A DNA stretch of 14,362 nt, taken from assembly GCA_044358815.1 (NCBI GenBank), contig JBIKNH010000109.1, positions 1 through 14,362 on the forward strand, read 5' to 3'. The position numbers and the translations under genes were made by a program. This document shows positions 7,928 to 13,158 of the stretch, one piece after another (within the stretch, counting starts at the first letter, position 1; the number at the start of each line of letters is the position of its first letter). The notes under the pieces were generated by a model. That model was not told the origin of the DNA. It saw only the letters and a program-made list of their open reading frames with translations, and did no database searches. This stretch comes from JBAXSK01 sp044358815 (GTDB lineage Bacteria; Cyanobacteriota; Cyanobacteriia; Pseudanabaenales; Pseudanabaenaceae).

Positions 7928-8160
7928 GCTATGATGGGAGCTAATCACAGTATTTACATGACTAATCCCAAACCTCAGTCAATTAATTTGTAATAAATCA
8001 TGATCGTCAACAGTAATTAATCATAATTTATCGAGCATTATCGGAAATGCAATTTTTAACTCAACTTAAACGACAAATTTAATTAGACGACATTAGATAA
8101 TCAACTTTTGTTTATCACAAAACCACTAATTTTCCTGTTAATAGTTCAAGCTAATATCTA

Positions 8161-8200
8161 ACCTTATCTTGAATTATCTTCAATTATCTTCAATTTAAAG
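8161..8200. repeat. 10-bp periodic repeat
   Basis: Four consecutive ten-base units, ACCTTATCTT, GAATTATCTT, CAATTATCTT and CAATTTAAAG, run from 8161 to 8200. The middle two differ at two positions. The period is close to one helical turn. Confidence 0.7.
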
Positions 8201-8277
8201 TAATACCTCACATCACTCATCTAAGCGTCCATCTGAGCATCGCTTTAAGCATTGAGTTAATCATTGATTTATTGATC

Positions 8278-8300
8278 AACCCAATTAAGTCGGTTGGGTT
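8278..8300. repeat. Hairpin with 7-bp perfect stem
   Basis: AACCCAA (8278-8284) and TTGGGTT (8294-8300) are perfect inverted repeats around a nine-base loop. No T-run follows on either strand, so it does not look like an intrinsic terminator. Confidence 0.6.
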
Positions 8301-8495
8301 AATAATTCAAAACTATTTGCTAGAGAGATTTTTCCGCAGTATCGTGACATATTACCGCAATTTATATCTAGTTGGTAGCCTTTGAGACTGATTTTAAACC
8401 TCATTTGTCCATTACTGTAAACAGCAACTCTTGGCACTCTAAAAACAATGGTAGTATTACTTACCCCTTAGCTAACTTAGTCATTACCTCTGATC

Positions 8496-8536
8496 ACCAA
8501 AGTCTGAATCCTGGATTACTTTAATTAGACTTTGGT
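8496..8536. repeat. Perfect 10-bp inverted repeat with 21-base loop
   Basis: ACCAAAGTCT (8496-8505) is the exact reverse complement of AGACTTTGGT (8527-8536). The loop contains a nested AATCC-T-GGATT inverted repeat (8507-8517). There is no T-run after either side. The word CAAAGTCT recurs near 8606. The element could belong to a structured RNA or be a protein-binding site. Confidence 0.75.
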
Positions 8537-8684
8537 TATGTTGTGCCCAAACCTGGGTCTGACCTATCATTGATCGCATGGGATATTGTAAATTCAGGAT
8601 TTCATCAAAGTCTAGATTAAAGTTCGGATCTAGTCAGGGTATGGCAGACTAATTCTCTGGCTCGATATTAGTTAGCCATATTCT

Positions 8685-8701
8685 GGATTAGTTACTAATC
8701 C
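8685..8701. repeat. Short perfect hairpin
   Basis: GGATTAG (8685-8691) and CTAATCC (8695-8701) are perfect inverted repeats separated by TTA. A palindrome this compact could be an operator half-site pair or a small RNA stem. Confidence 0.6.
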
Positions 8702-8738
8702 TACTACTTGATGGTTTGAGATCAGCTAGAATTTCAAC

Positions 8739-8766
8739 AATCTAAACTAACTCAATCCAAACTAAC
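8739..8766. repeat. 15-bp period direct repeat
   Basis: AATCTAAACTAAC (8739-8751) and AATCCAAACTAAC (8754-8766) differ at one of thirteen positions. Confidence 0.6.
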
Positions 8767-9018
8767 CACAATAAATCAAGATTGGCTAATACTATCATCT
8801 CACATCAATTCACCCTCGTTGACTAGGTTTTTATTGTGTCATTGATTACATATTTACTGCAATTTTCTTTGAGTTAAATATTTTCTGTCAAGGGTTTCCT
8901 GCTACTAACCTCTTAACTGCTATTGATGATTACTCTTAATTATTGTTGTGATTAGATGTGATTATTAGTTACCCTATAGGACGCTTATTTTTTGGTTTGG
9001 GGCAGTTTAGATAATTAA

Positions 9019-9039
9019 ATCTTAATGATTTGTTAAGAT
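9019..9039. promoter_or_regulatory. Inverted repeat upstream of phoU, possible operator
   Basis: ATCTTAA (9019-9025) and TTAAGAT (9033-9039) are perfect inverted repeats with a seven-base spacer, about 80 bases before phoU. CTTAA-type words appear in cyanobacterial Pho boxes, and further CTCTTAA words lie at 8910 and 8933 (23 bases apart), but none fits the consensus well enough to call a SphR site. Confidence 0.35.
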
Positions 9040-9073
9040 ATTATTAATAATTCATAAACCAATTATTAATAAT
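9040..9073. promoter_or_regulatory. Two identical 12-bp palindromes 22 bp apart before phoU
   Basis: The perfect palindrome ATTATTAATAAT occurs at 9040-9051 and again at 9062-9073. The 22-base offset equals about two helical turns, which would put both sites on the same face of the DNA. They lie 44-77 bases before the phoU ATG, where operator or activator sites would be expected. AT-rich sequence alone can produce such matches, so the regulatory role is inference. Confidence 0.5.
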
Positions 9074-9116
9074 ATTAAGTTAATACTAGATTATAAAAGT
9101 TATATAAAAATTGATT

Positions 9117-9785
9117 ATGTTAGATTTACCATCTCATCAAAAGCGCACCCGTAGCCAATTCGAGCGGCAAATTCAACGGCTAGAACAAGACACCTTACGC
9201 ATGGGGGCACTAGTGGAAACCTCCTGCTGGTTGTGTCATGCAGCACTATTTGAGCGAAATCTTGAAGCAGCAACGAGCCTGAGTGACCATGACCAAAAAA
9301 TAGATCGTCTTTATCGCCAAATCGAACTAGATTGCATCAACTTAATTGCACTTCAATCTCCTGTAGCACGGGATTTACGGTTACTCAGTGCCATGATGCA
9401 ACTGATCCGCGATTTGGAACGCATCGGTGACTACGCCAAAAATCTAGGGGATATTGCCGTCAAACTGTTTACCTATCGCGGTGTCAAGCACTTAGACAAA
9501 CTGGAAATGATGTCTAATCGCTGCCGTGCCATGTTAGCCATGAGTTTAGAGGCATTGTCTGCCCTTGATGCCGAAATTGGCGCAGAAATTAACATCAAAG
9601 ATGATGCAGTAGATCAGGATTACACAACTTTATATAACTTACTCAAAGCCGAACCAATTAATGCCGGAGCCACAGAGCAATTAATGCTAATGGTATTAGC
9701 AATTCATCACCTGGAACGGATGGCAGACCACGCCGCAAACATTGGGCAACGGGTGGCATTTATCGTGACTGGCAAACGGGCTTAG
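9117..9785 (+). CDS. phoU: Phosphate signalling complex protein PhoU
   Basis: Helical metal-binding protein that couples the Pst phosphate transporter to the Pho sensor kinase (SphS in cyanobacteria) and represses the Pho response when phosphate is plentiful. The 222 residues form two three-helix PhoU repeats. The conserved E-x3-D motifs are ERIGDYAKN (101-109) and ERMADHAANIG (200-210), preceded by DLRLLSAMMQLIRDL (86-100) and EQLMLMVLAIHHL (187-199). A TTG at 9111 is in frame six bases earlier, but the ATG at 9117 gives the normal N-terminus. No ribosome site is apparent in the AT-rich leader. No pst or sph genes are adjacent in this window, so phoU is a stand-alone copy here. Confidence 0.94.
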   Translation: MLDLPSHQKRTRSQFERQIQRLEQDTLRMGALVETSCWLCHAALFERNLEAATSLSDHDQKIDRLYRQIELDCINLIALQSPVARDLRLLSAMMQLIRDLERIGDYAKNLGDIAVKLFTYRGVKHLDKLEMMSNRCRAMLAMSLEALSALDAEIGAEINIKDDAVDQDYTTLYNLLKAEPINAGATEQLMLMVLAIHHLERMADHAANIGQRVAFIVTGKRA

Positions 9786-9809
9786 GACTTAGATGCAAAG
9801 AATTAAGGT

Positions 9810-9844
9810 TTAGATTCCCTCACCAGTTCTAGGGGATAATCTAA
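9810..9844 (+). repeat. Hairpin between phoU and VOC gene
   Basis: TTAGATTCCCT (9810-9820) pairs with AGGG (9831-9834) and AATCTAA (9838-9844), with a three-base bulge and a ten-base loop. It lacks a trailing T-run. Its 3' side touches AAGGA (9843-9847), the only purine-rich candidate ribosome site for the next gene, so it might affect translation. Confidence 0.45.
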
Positions 9845-9860
9845 GGAATAATCCATAGTT

Positions 9861-10265
9861 ATGCTGCACCATCACACATCAATTCGCACCAGTGATATTT
9901 TTCGCTCTATCACATTTTATGAGGCGCTAGGTTTCGAGGTTACGGAGCGTTTTAATGCTGGAATCACCTTAGGGTGTTGGCTTCAAGGGGCAGGTACGCA
10001 TTTGGAACTAGTTCAAGTACCTGAACCAACCAATTGCCCCGATCCATTCCACGACGAGCATTACGTCGGCTATTATCACCTGTCATTTCATGTGACGAAT
10101 CTTGAGGAGACTCTACAGAATCTAGTGGCGAAACTGGGACGAGTAAAACTGATTTTGCCACCCCAAAGCCAGCAGATTGGTACTAAGACCTATCGCGTGG
10201 CTTTCATAGTTGACCCCGATGGTTTGCCGATTGAACTTATGGAGTTGCTTGATAGTTTTCCATAA
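9861..10265 (+). CDS. VOC superfamily protein, glyoxalase I-like
   Basis: The 134 residues form a single glyoxalase/bleomycin-resistance/dioxygenase (VOC) fold of two beta-alpha-beta-beta-beta modules. Metal ligands typical of lactoylglutathione lyase are in place: His5 (HHTSIRTSDIFRSITFYEALGF), Glu49 (HLELVQV), His73 (YYHLSFHV) and Glu125 (PDGLPIELMEL), which supports a metal-dependent enzyme and possibly methylglyoxal detoxification with glutathione. The N-terminal pattern SIxFYEALGFEV is standard for the family. Substrate cannot be fixed from sequence alone; other VOC isomerases or dioxygenases remain possible. The gene starts 75 bases after phoU with a distant AAGGA (13 bases before ATG). 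Cotranscription with phoU is possible but a hairpin lies between. Confidence 0.88.
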   Translation: MLHHHTSIRTSDIFRSITFYEALGFEVTERFNAGITLGCWLQGAGTHLELVQVPEPTNCPDPFHDEHYVGYYHLSFHVTNLEETLQNLVAKLGRVKLILPPQSQQIGTKTYRVAFIVDPDGLPIELMELLDSFP

Positions 10266-10322
10266 GCTAAGTATGAGGTGTGTCAATGCCAGCGTGATGT
10301 ACGGATTTTGAACATCAAACAA

Positions 10323-10348
10323 GGCGCGTTACATTTCATCAACGCACC
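10323..10348. repeat. REP-like GCGTTA hairpin
   Basis: GGCGCGTT (10323-10330) and AACGCACC (10341-10348) pair at seven of eight positions around a ten-base loop. The sequence resembles a dispersed cyanobacterial palindrome of the form GGTGCGTTA...TAACGCACC that I recall from other genomes; that resemblance is from memory. Confidence 0.55.
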
Positions 10349-10358
10349 CTACTGGGAC

Positions 10359-10379
10359 TTCTGATCAATCAGATCAGAA
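10359..10379. repeat. Perfect 8-bp stem hairpin at end of 201-residue gene
   Basis: TTCTGATC (10359-10366) and GATCAGAA (10372-10379) form a perfect stem with the five-base loop AATCA. It lies 11 bases beyond the stop of the minus-strand gene and 94 after the VOC gene. The A-run is on the plus side, so on the minus strand the T-run comes before the stem, not after it; a terminator role is uncertain. Confidence 0.5.
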
Positions 10380-10389
10380 AATTATCCAT

Positions 10390-10995
10390 TTAACTCTTGA
10401 GGGTATCGACAATTTTTCTTAACTTAACTAAAACTTCTTTCTCTAAGCCTGTTGACCACCGATATTTGTAGCTTTCATGCTGATATCGACTAACCTTTTC
10501 TTTCAAAGTTTCTACGGACCTAAGCAGTTGCTCTAAATCGTTTTGAGTTTGAACAGCTCTGACAACACTCGCTGTTTTTAAGTAAAAACCTGCTATGACC
10601 TCGGCTTCTTCCAGAGACGCATGATGATCTCTATGATAGTGACGGATTTTATCAGGCATTGCTTCAAAATAAGACACCAAGCTTTTTACAAAAGCCAAAT
10701 CTAGTTCATCTAGTTCGTTTACTCTCTGGTGATTTTTTTCTTGAATTTGCTTTATGGGAGAATATGGTTCACACAGGGAAGCGGAGGTTTTAATGGGTTC
10801 AGAATTTTGCTTTTCAGTGCTTTCCAAAAGGTACTCTAAGGTTTTTACACAGTCCAAAAAGGATGAAATATTACGAGCGATGACACGTTTCGTCGAAGTA
10901 TCAATAATTGCGTAGCCTGAACCCTCATTAACTACAGCATAATGACCTTGTACTGTCACGTATGAGTTTGTATCGATCTTTTCTATATGGCTCAT
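10390..10995 (-). CDS. Hypothetical protein, 201 residues, mixed beta and coiled helical
   Basis: I do not recognise this protein. The N-terminal 58 residues look like a small beta-rich domain (SYVTVQGHYAVVNEGSGYAIID, then TKRVIARNISSFLDCVKTLEYLL). A polar linker spans about 60-92, and residues 95-200 are predicted to be helical with coiled-coil-like heptads (QNDLEQLLRSVETLKEKVSRYQ). The middle carries a histidine cluster, RHYHRDHHASLEEAE (118-132, His119, His121, His124, His125), which might bind metal. No signal peptide or membrane helix is seen. AAGGA abuts the ATG directly, too close for an efficient Shine-Dalgarno. TACAAT (11059-11054, minus) could be a -10 box. It is flanked by repeat-rich noncoding DNA on both sides, which fits accessory content. 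The frame is credible because it is the longest open frame in this stretch. Confidence 0.65.
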   Translation of the reverse strand: MSHIEKIDTNSYVTVQGHYAVVNEGSGYAIIDTSTKRVIARNISSFLDCVKTLEYLLESTEKQNSEPIKTSASLCEPYSPIKQIQEKNHQRVNELDELDLAFVKSLVSYFEAMPDKIRHYHRDHHASLEEAEVIAGFYLKTASVVRAVQTQNDLEQLLRSVETLKEKVSRYQHESYKYRWSTGLEKEVLVKLRKIVDTLKS

Positions 10996-11290
10996 TCCTT
11001 GGTTACTTAATAGTGAACGACTTTAACAACCTTACGGATAAATTTTATTTTGTATTGTAAAACAATTGCTTTATCGCTGAAGCTTAACTGTTTATGACAT
11101 TTGCTCTGAAAGTTGTGCTTGCATGAGTTATAACCCCCTAGGAGCGGGAAGTAAACGCAATTGTATCTAAGATAGTTCTTATTTGGTTTTGTATTTCAAA
11201 GTTATTTCTTGACACGAAAAATGGATTAGTAGTTTCCGAACTCATCATGCCACAGGAAAACACATATTATACTTAGTTAACCTACCCCAC

Positions 11291-11328
11291 AAAAAACAGT
11301 GCTCTCATTATTGAGAGGAAAAAACAGT
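11291..11328. repeat. Hairpin flanked by AAAAAACAGT direct repeats
   Basis: AAAAAACAGT occurs at 11291-11300 and 11319-11328. Between them CTCTC (11302-11306) and GAGAG (11313-11317) form a stem with loop ATTATT. On the minus strand the stem is followed by CACTGTTTTTT, so it could terminate minus-strand transcription coming from the small gene at 11516-11728. Confidence 0.55.
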
Positions 11329-11362
11329 CTAGAAATATCTGAAGTCTCAAGTATATAATCCC

Positions 11363-11413
11363 AATCAAACCCCCCAATCAAACCGAATCAAAACCAGTCA
11401 AACGCAATCAAGG
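11363..11413. repeat. AATCAAACC array with 10-bp period
   Basis: Variants of AATCAAACC start at 11363, 11376, 11386, 11396 and 11406, with spacings of 13, 10, 10 and 10 bases. The copies are imperfect (AGTCAAACG at 11396, AATCAAGG at 11406). Spacing of one helical turn is typical of phased binding sites or bent DNA, but the cause may be simple slippage. Confidence 0.6.
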
Positions 11414-11431
11414 CTGACTAACTAACCCCGT

Positions 11432-11463
11432 AGCAAATGCTCTCTAAGTCAAAGCAAATACTC
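11432..11463. repeat. 21-bp period direct repeat
   Basis: AGCAAATGCTC (11432-11442) and AGCAAATACTC (11453-11463) differ at one of eleven positions and lie two helical turns apart. Confidence 0.55.
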
Positions 11464-11515
11464 CCCAAATATTTTTTGATCAACGGCTAAGATATCCGTG
11501 GTAAATCAACAAAAA

Positions 11516-11728
11516 TTAAGATTCCGCTGCAATTTCACGCACTAACAACAAACGACCGCTAATATACTGGCACAAGTCATTGCGCTGGTGAGAGTCCAAA
11601 ATTGAGCGCTGGGTAACTTGATCCACCAACCAACTCATCAAGCCTTCGTCGTCCAAATTGCGAATCTGATGGGCAGGAGCTTGATGCACAGAGTCCCAAA
11701 ACAGACGCATTGTAACAGGGTTTAGCAT
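11516..11728 (-). CDS. Small conserved cyanobacterial protein, 70 residues, function unknown
   Basis: The start is placed at the ATG at 11728 because GAGGTG lies six bases before it; an in-frame TTG at 11740 would overlap that ribosome site. The protein begins MLNPVTMRLFWDSVHQAPAH and ends with a helix containing YISGRLLLVREIAAE. The pattern MLNPxTMxxxW...L.L.D..L...L..Q......L......L..YI.SR..LIR.. recalls a family of short helical cyanobacterial proteins of unknown function; this resemblance is from memory. No membrane helix or signal peptide. It is transcribed divergently from pgl, with a 199-base shared upstream region. Confidence 0.72.
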   Translation of the reverse strand: MLNPVTMRLFWDSVHQAPAHQIRNLDDEGLMSWLVDQVTQRSILDSHQRNDLCQYISGRLLLVREIAAES

Positions 11729-11828
11729 TTCACACCTCAATCTTAAGACTTTCCTAACATTCTATTAGAGTAATCCATTTTCGTGGTAGCAGTGTCAAAA
11801 ATCACACAAAATGCAATAAAAGATCAAA

Positions 11829-11858
11829 TTGACGGAGAAACTAATATCTTTCTATACA
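11829..11858 (+). promoter_or_regulatory. Candidate pgl promoter
   Basis: TTGACG (11829-11834) and TATACA (11853-11858) are separated by 18 bases and match the -35 and -10 consensus at five of six and about four of six positions. Transcription would start near 11865, giving a leader of about 63 bases before the pgl ATG. Confidence 0.5.
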
Positions 11859-11915
11859 TTTCGCGGGTTCTCCAAAATTTAGATAGCATTTGATGCCATA
11901 GCTATACAACATCCC

Positions 11916-11922
11916 AGGGGAG
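11916..11922 (+). promoter_or_regulatory. Strong ribosome binding site of pgl
   Basis: AGGGGAG lies five bases before the ATG at 11928. It is the clearest plus-strand Shine-Dalgarno sequence in the window and fixes the pgl start. Confidence 0.75.
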
Positions 11923-11927
11923 TACCT

Positions 11928-12707
11928 ATGGTGGCGACGGCAGAAGAAGGAACAGGAGCACAGGTAGCAGTATTTGGTTCTAGGGCGGAGATCGCTGCCG
12001 CTGCCTTGGCAATATGTGATCGTGCCTATACAGAAGCGGTGACCCATCGGGGTAGATTTACCATTGTGGCGGCGGGGGGCAGCACACCAAGGGTTTTATA
12101 TGAGTTATTTGCTGACCAGCACTGGGATTGGTCGAAAGTCCATGTGTTTTGGGGCGATGAGCGCTATGTGCCGGTGAGTGATCCCCAGAGTAATGAAGGT
12201 ATGGCGCGGTTGGCTTGGTTAGACCATGTGCCAGTTTTACCCTCCCATATTCATCCCATGCCGACGGGAGAAGGTAACCCCAAGGTTTCTGCTGCTAAAT
12301 ATGCCGCTGAACTTGCTAACTGTTTTGAGCAGTGGTCCGACGCTTGGCATGATGGCTCTGCGGGAAATGGTCAACGATTGCCAGTTTTTGACCTGGTGCT
12401 TTTGGGAATGGGGGACGATGGACATACGGCTTCGTTGTTTCCCCATACAGCAGCTTTGACAGACCAAGAACACTGGGTGACTGTTGGGGAGAAGTCTGGG
12501 GAACCACGTTTAACTTTGACTGCACCAGTGATTAATGCGGCTCGACAAATTTTATTTATGGCGGAAGGGGCAGCTAAGGCTCCGGCTTTGGCGGCGGTTT
12601 TAGCCCCCGAAGGAGATAGCCAAACTTATCCTGCCCGTCTGATTACCCATAATGGGCGTGGCAATGTGACTTGGTTGGTGGATCATCGTGCCCTTGGTGG
12701 ATCTTAA
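11928..12707 (+). CDS. pgl: 6-phosphogluconolactonase
   Basis: Second enzyme of the oxidative pentose phosphate pathway: hydrolyses 6-phosphogluconolactone to 6-phosphogluconate, the step between glucose-6-phosphate dehydrogenase and Gnd; cytosolic, important for NADPH supply in the dark. The 259 residues match the DevB/Pgl family. Motifs are VAAGGSTPRVLYELF (47-61, phosphate binding), FWGDERYVPVSDPQSNEGMARLAWL (74-98), and FDLVLLGMGDDGHTASLFP (154-172) with Asp163, Asp164 and the catalytic His166, followed by RLTLTAPVINAARQILFMAEGAAKA (194-218). G and C are more frequent than in the flanking DNA, with runs such as GGCGGCGGGGGG-like stretches near 12070. It has its own promoter and ribosome site, and no zwf, opcA or gnd neighbour is present. 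Confidence 0.95.
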   Translation: MVATAEEGTGAQVAVFGSRAEIAAAALAICDRAYTEAVTHRGRFTIVAAGGSTPRVLYELFADQHWDWSKVHVFWGDERYVPVSDPQSNEGMARLAWLDHVPVLPSHIHPMPTGEGNPKVSAAKYAAELANCFEQWSDAWHDGSAGNGQRLPVFDLVLLGMGDDGHTASLFPHTAALTDQEHWVTVGEKSGEPRLTLTAPVINAARQILFMAEGAAKAPALAAVLAPEGDSQTYPARLITHNGRGNVTWLVDHRALGGS

Positions 12708-12786
12708 TCAGTGCAAAATCATTGCAAATCGGTTAGATGAAAAACTTTACCTAATATAGTTGTTGAAAATGATTTGTATAGGGGGC

Positions 12787-12833
12787 TTCGACTCCGCTCA
12801 GCCGCCGCTGTGGGTTAGCCGAGCAGAGTCGAA
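12787..12833. repeat. REP-like palindromic repeat
   Basis: TTCGACTCCGCTCAGCC (12787-12803) and AGCCGAGCAGAGTCGAA (12817-12833) form a long stem broken by one wobble and one or two mismatches, with a 13-base loop. It begins about 80 bases after pgl. The half-site GCTTCGAC...GCTCAGC is shared with the element at 14174-14192, so both belong to one dispersed repeat family. It is GC-rich in AT-rich surroundings, as expected for a mobile REP element. Confidence 0.75.
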
Positions 12834-12943
12834 ACTGTATTTTTATTTGAATTATCTATAACAGAGTTAAAGTTTTTGAAGTTTGGTTTGGGAGTTGTAA
12901 GCCAGTTTTGGTCTGAAATTTGCGGATTTATGGTGATTGTGTC

Positions 12944-12971
12944 TTGATTTATCGGCAATCTGTGCTAAAAT
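12944..12971 (+). promoter_or_regulatory. Candidate promoter of the M23 peptidase gene
   Basis: TTGATT (12944-12949) and TAAAAT (12966-12971) are 16 bases apart, each matching consensus at about four of six positions. Transcription would begin near 12978, leaving a leader of about 180 bases. Confidence 0.35.
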
Positions 12972-13158
12972 CTGCCCGTCTTTGGTGCGTCACTAGCGCC
13001 CTGTGAGTAAGCCGTGAATAAATACTTAATCCAAACCTCACCCAACTTTGCAACCATCAGTAATAAGGGTAGTTTTCGAGTTTTTCATGGTGCTGGATCA
13101 CTGGACGACCACCTCGGCAAGATCTCCCTCACACTGTTGCTCACAACAATTTAGAATC

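Larger units (their letters stand above)
7884..9116. other. Gene-free 1.2-kb region between ndhL and phoU
   Basis: Both strands are stop-rich here; the longest plus-strand ATG frames that I read by hand are under 30 codons and resemble nothing known. The stretch is AT-rich and holds a 10-bp periodic repeat (8161-8200), hairpins at 8278-8300, 8496-8536 and 8685-8701, a 15-bp period repeat (8739-8766), and the palindromes before phoU. No tRNA, riboswitch or Yfr-type RNA was recognised. The length is unusual for a compact cyanobacterial genome and could hide an RNA gene or be the remains of a lost gene. Confidence 0.6.
10996..11515. other. Gene-free 520-bp region with periodic repeats
   Basis: No coding region can be supported on either strand. 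The region holds a direct repeat flanking a hairpin (11291-11328), a helically periodic AATCAAACC array (11363-11413) and a 21-bp period repeat (11432-11463). The part nearest 10996 should contain the promoter of the 201-residue gene. No RNA gene was recognised. Confidence 0.55.
12708..13158. other. pgl-M23 peptidase intergenic region
   Basis: These 451 bases hold the REP-like hairpin at 12787-12833, a candidate promoter at 12944-12971 and the leader of the peptidase gene. In-frame upstream starts of the peptidase exist (TTG 13048, ATG 13087) but the encoded extension looks noncoding. Nothing else was recognised. Confidence 0.5.

Noticed and set aside
8900..9040. SphR Pho boxes before phoU
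   Set aside because: CTCTTAA-like words are present, but none shows the tandem CTTAACC pattern with correct spacing.
9111..9116. TTG start for phoU two codons upstream
   Set aside because: The ATG at 9117 gives the normal PhoU start, and nothing favours the TTG.
9964..10322. Two minus-strand frames across the VOC gene
   Set aside because: They overlap a clear glyoxalase-fold protein with all metal ligands in place.
10359..10379. Intrinsic terminator of the 201-residue gene
   Set aside because: The perfect stem is real, but on the minus strand the T-rich tract lies before the stem, not after it; kept only as a hairpin.
11363..11413. CRISPR array or plasmid iterons
   Set aside because: Units are about 10 bp with no spacers of CRISPR length and no cas genes; no replication initiator is nearby.
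11841..12525. Overlapping frames on both strands within and before pgl
   Set aside because: pgl is conserved along its whole length with a strong ribosome site; the alternatives resemble nothing and are rich in Cys, Arg and Ser typical of shadow frames.
12983..13001. Another GGTGCGTT-type repeat (GGTGCGTCAC...GCGCCC)
   Set aside because: The arms pair poorly and the match to the element at 10323 is too short to claim membership.
13048..13158. N-terminal extension of the M23 peptidase from a TTG at 13048
   Set aside because: The 37 extra residues would precede a good signal peptide, have no family counterpart, and TTG is a weak start without a ribosome site.
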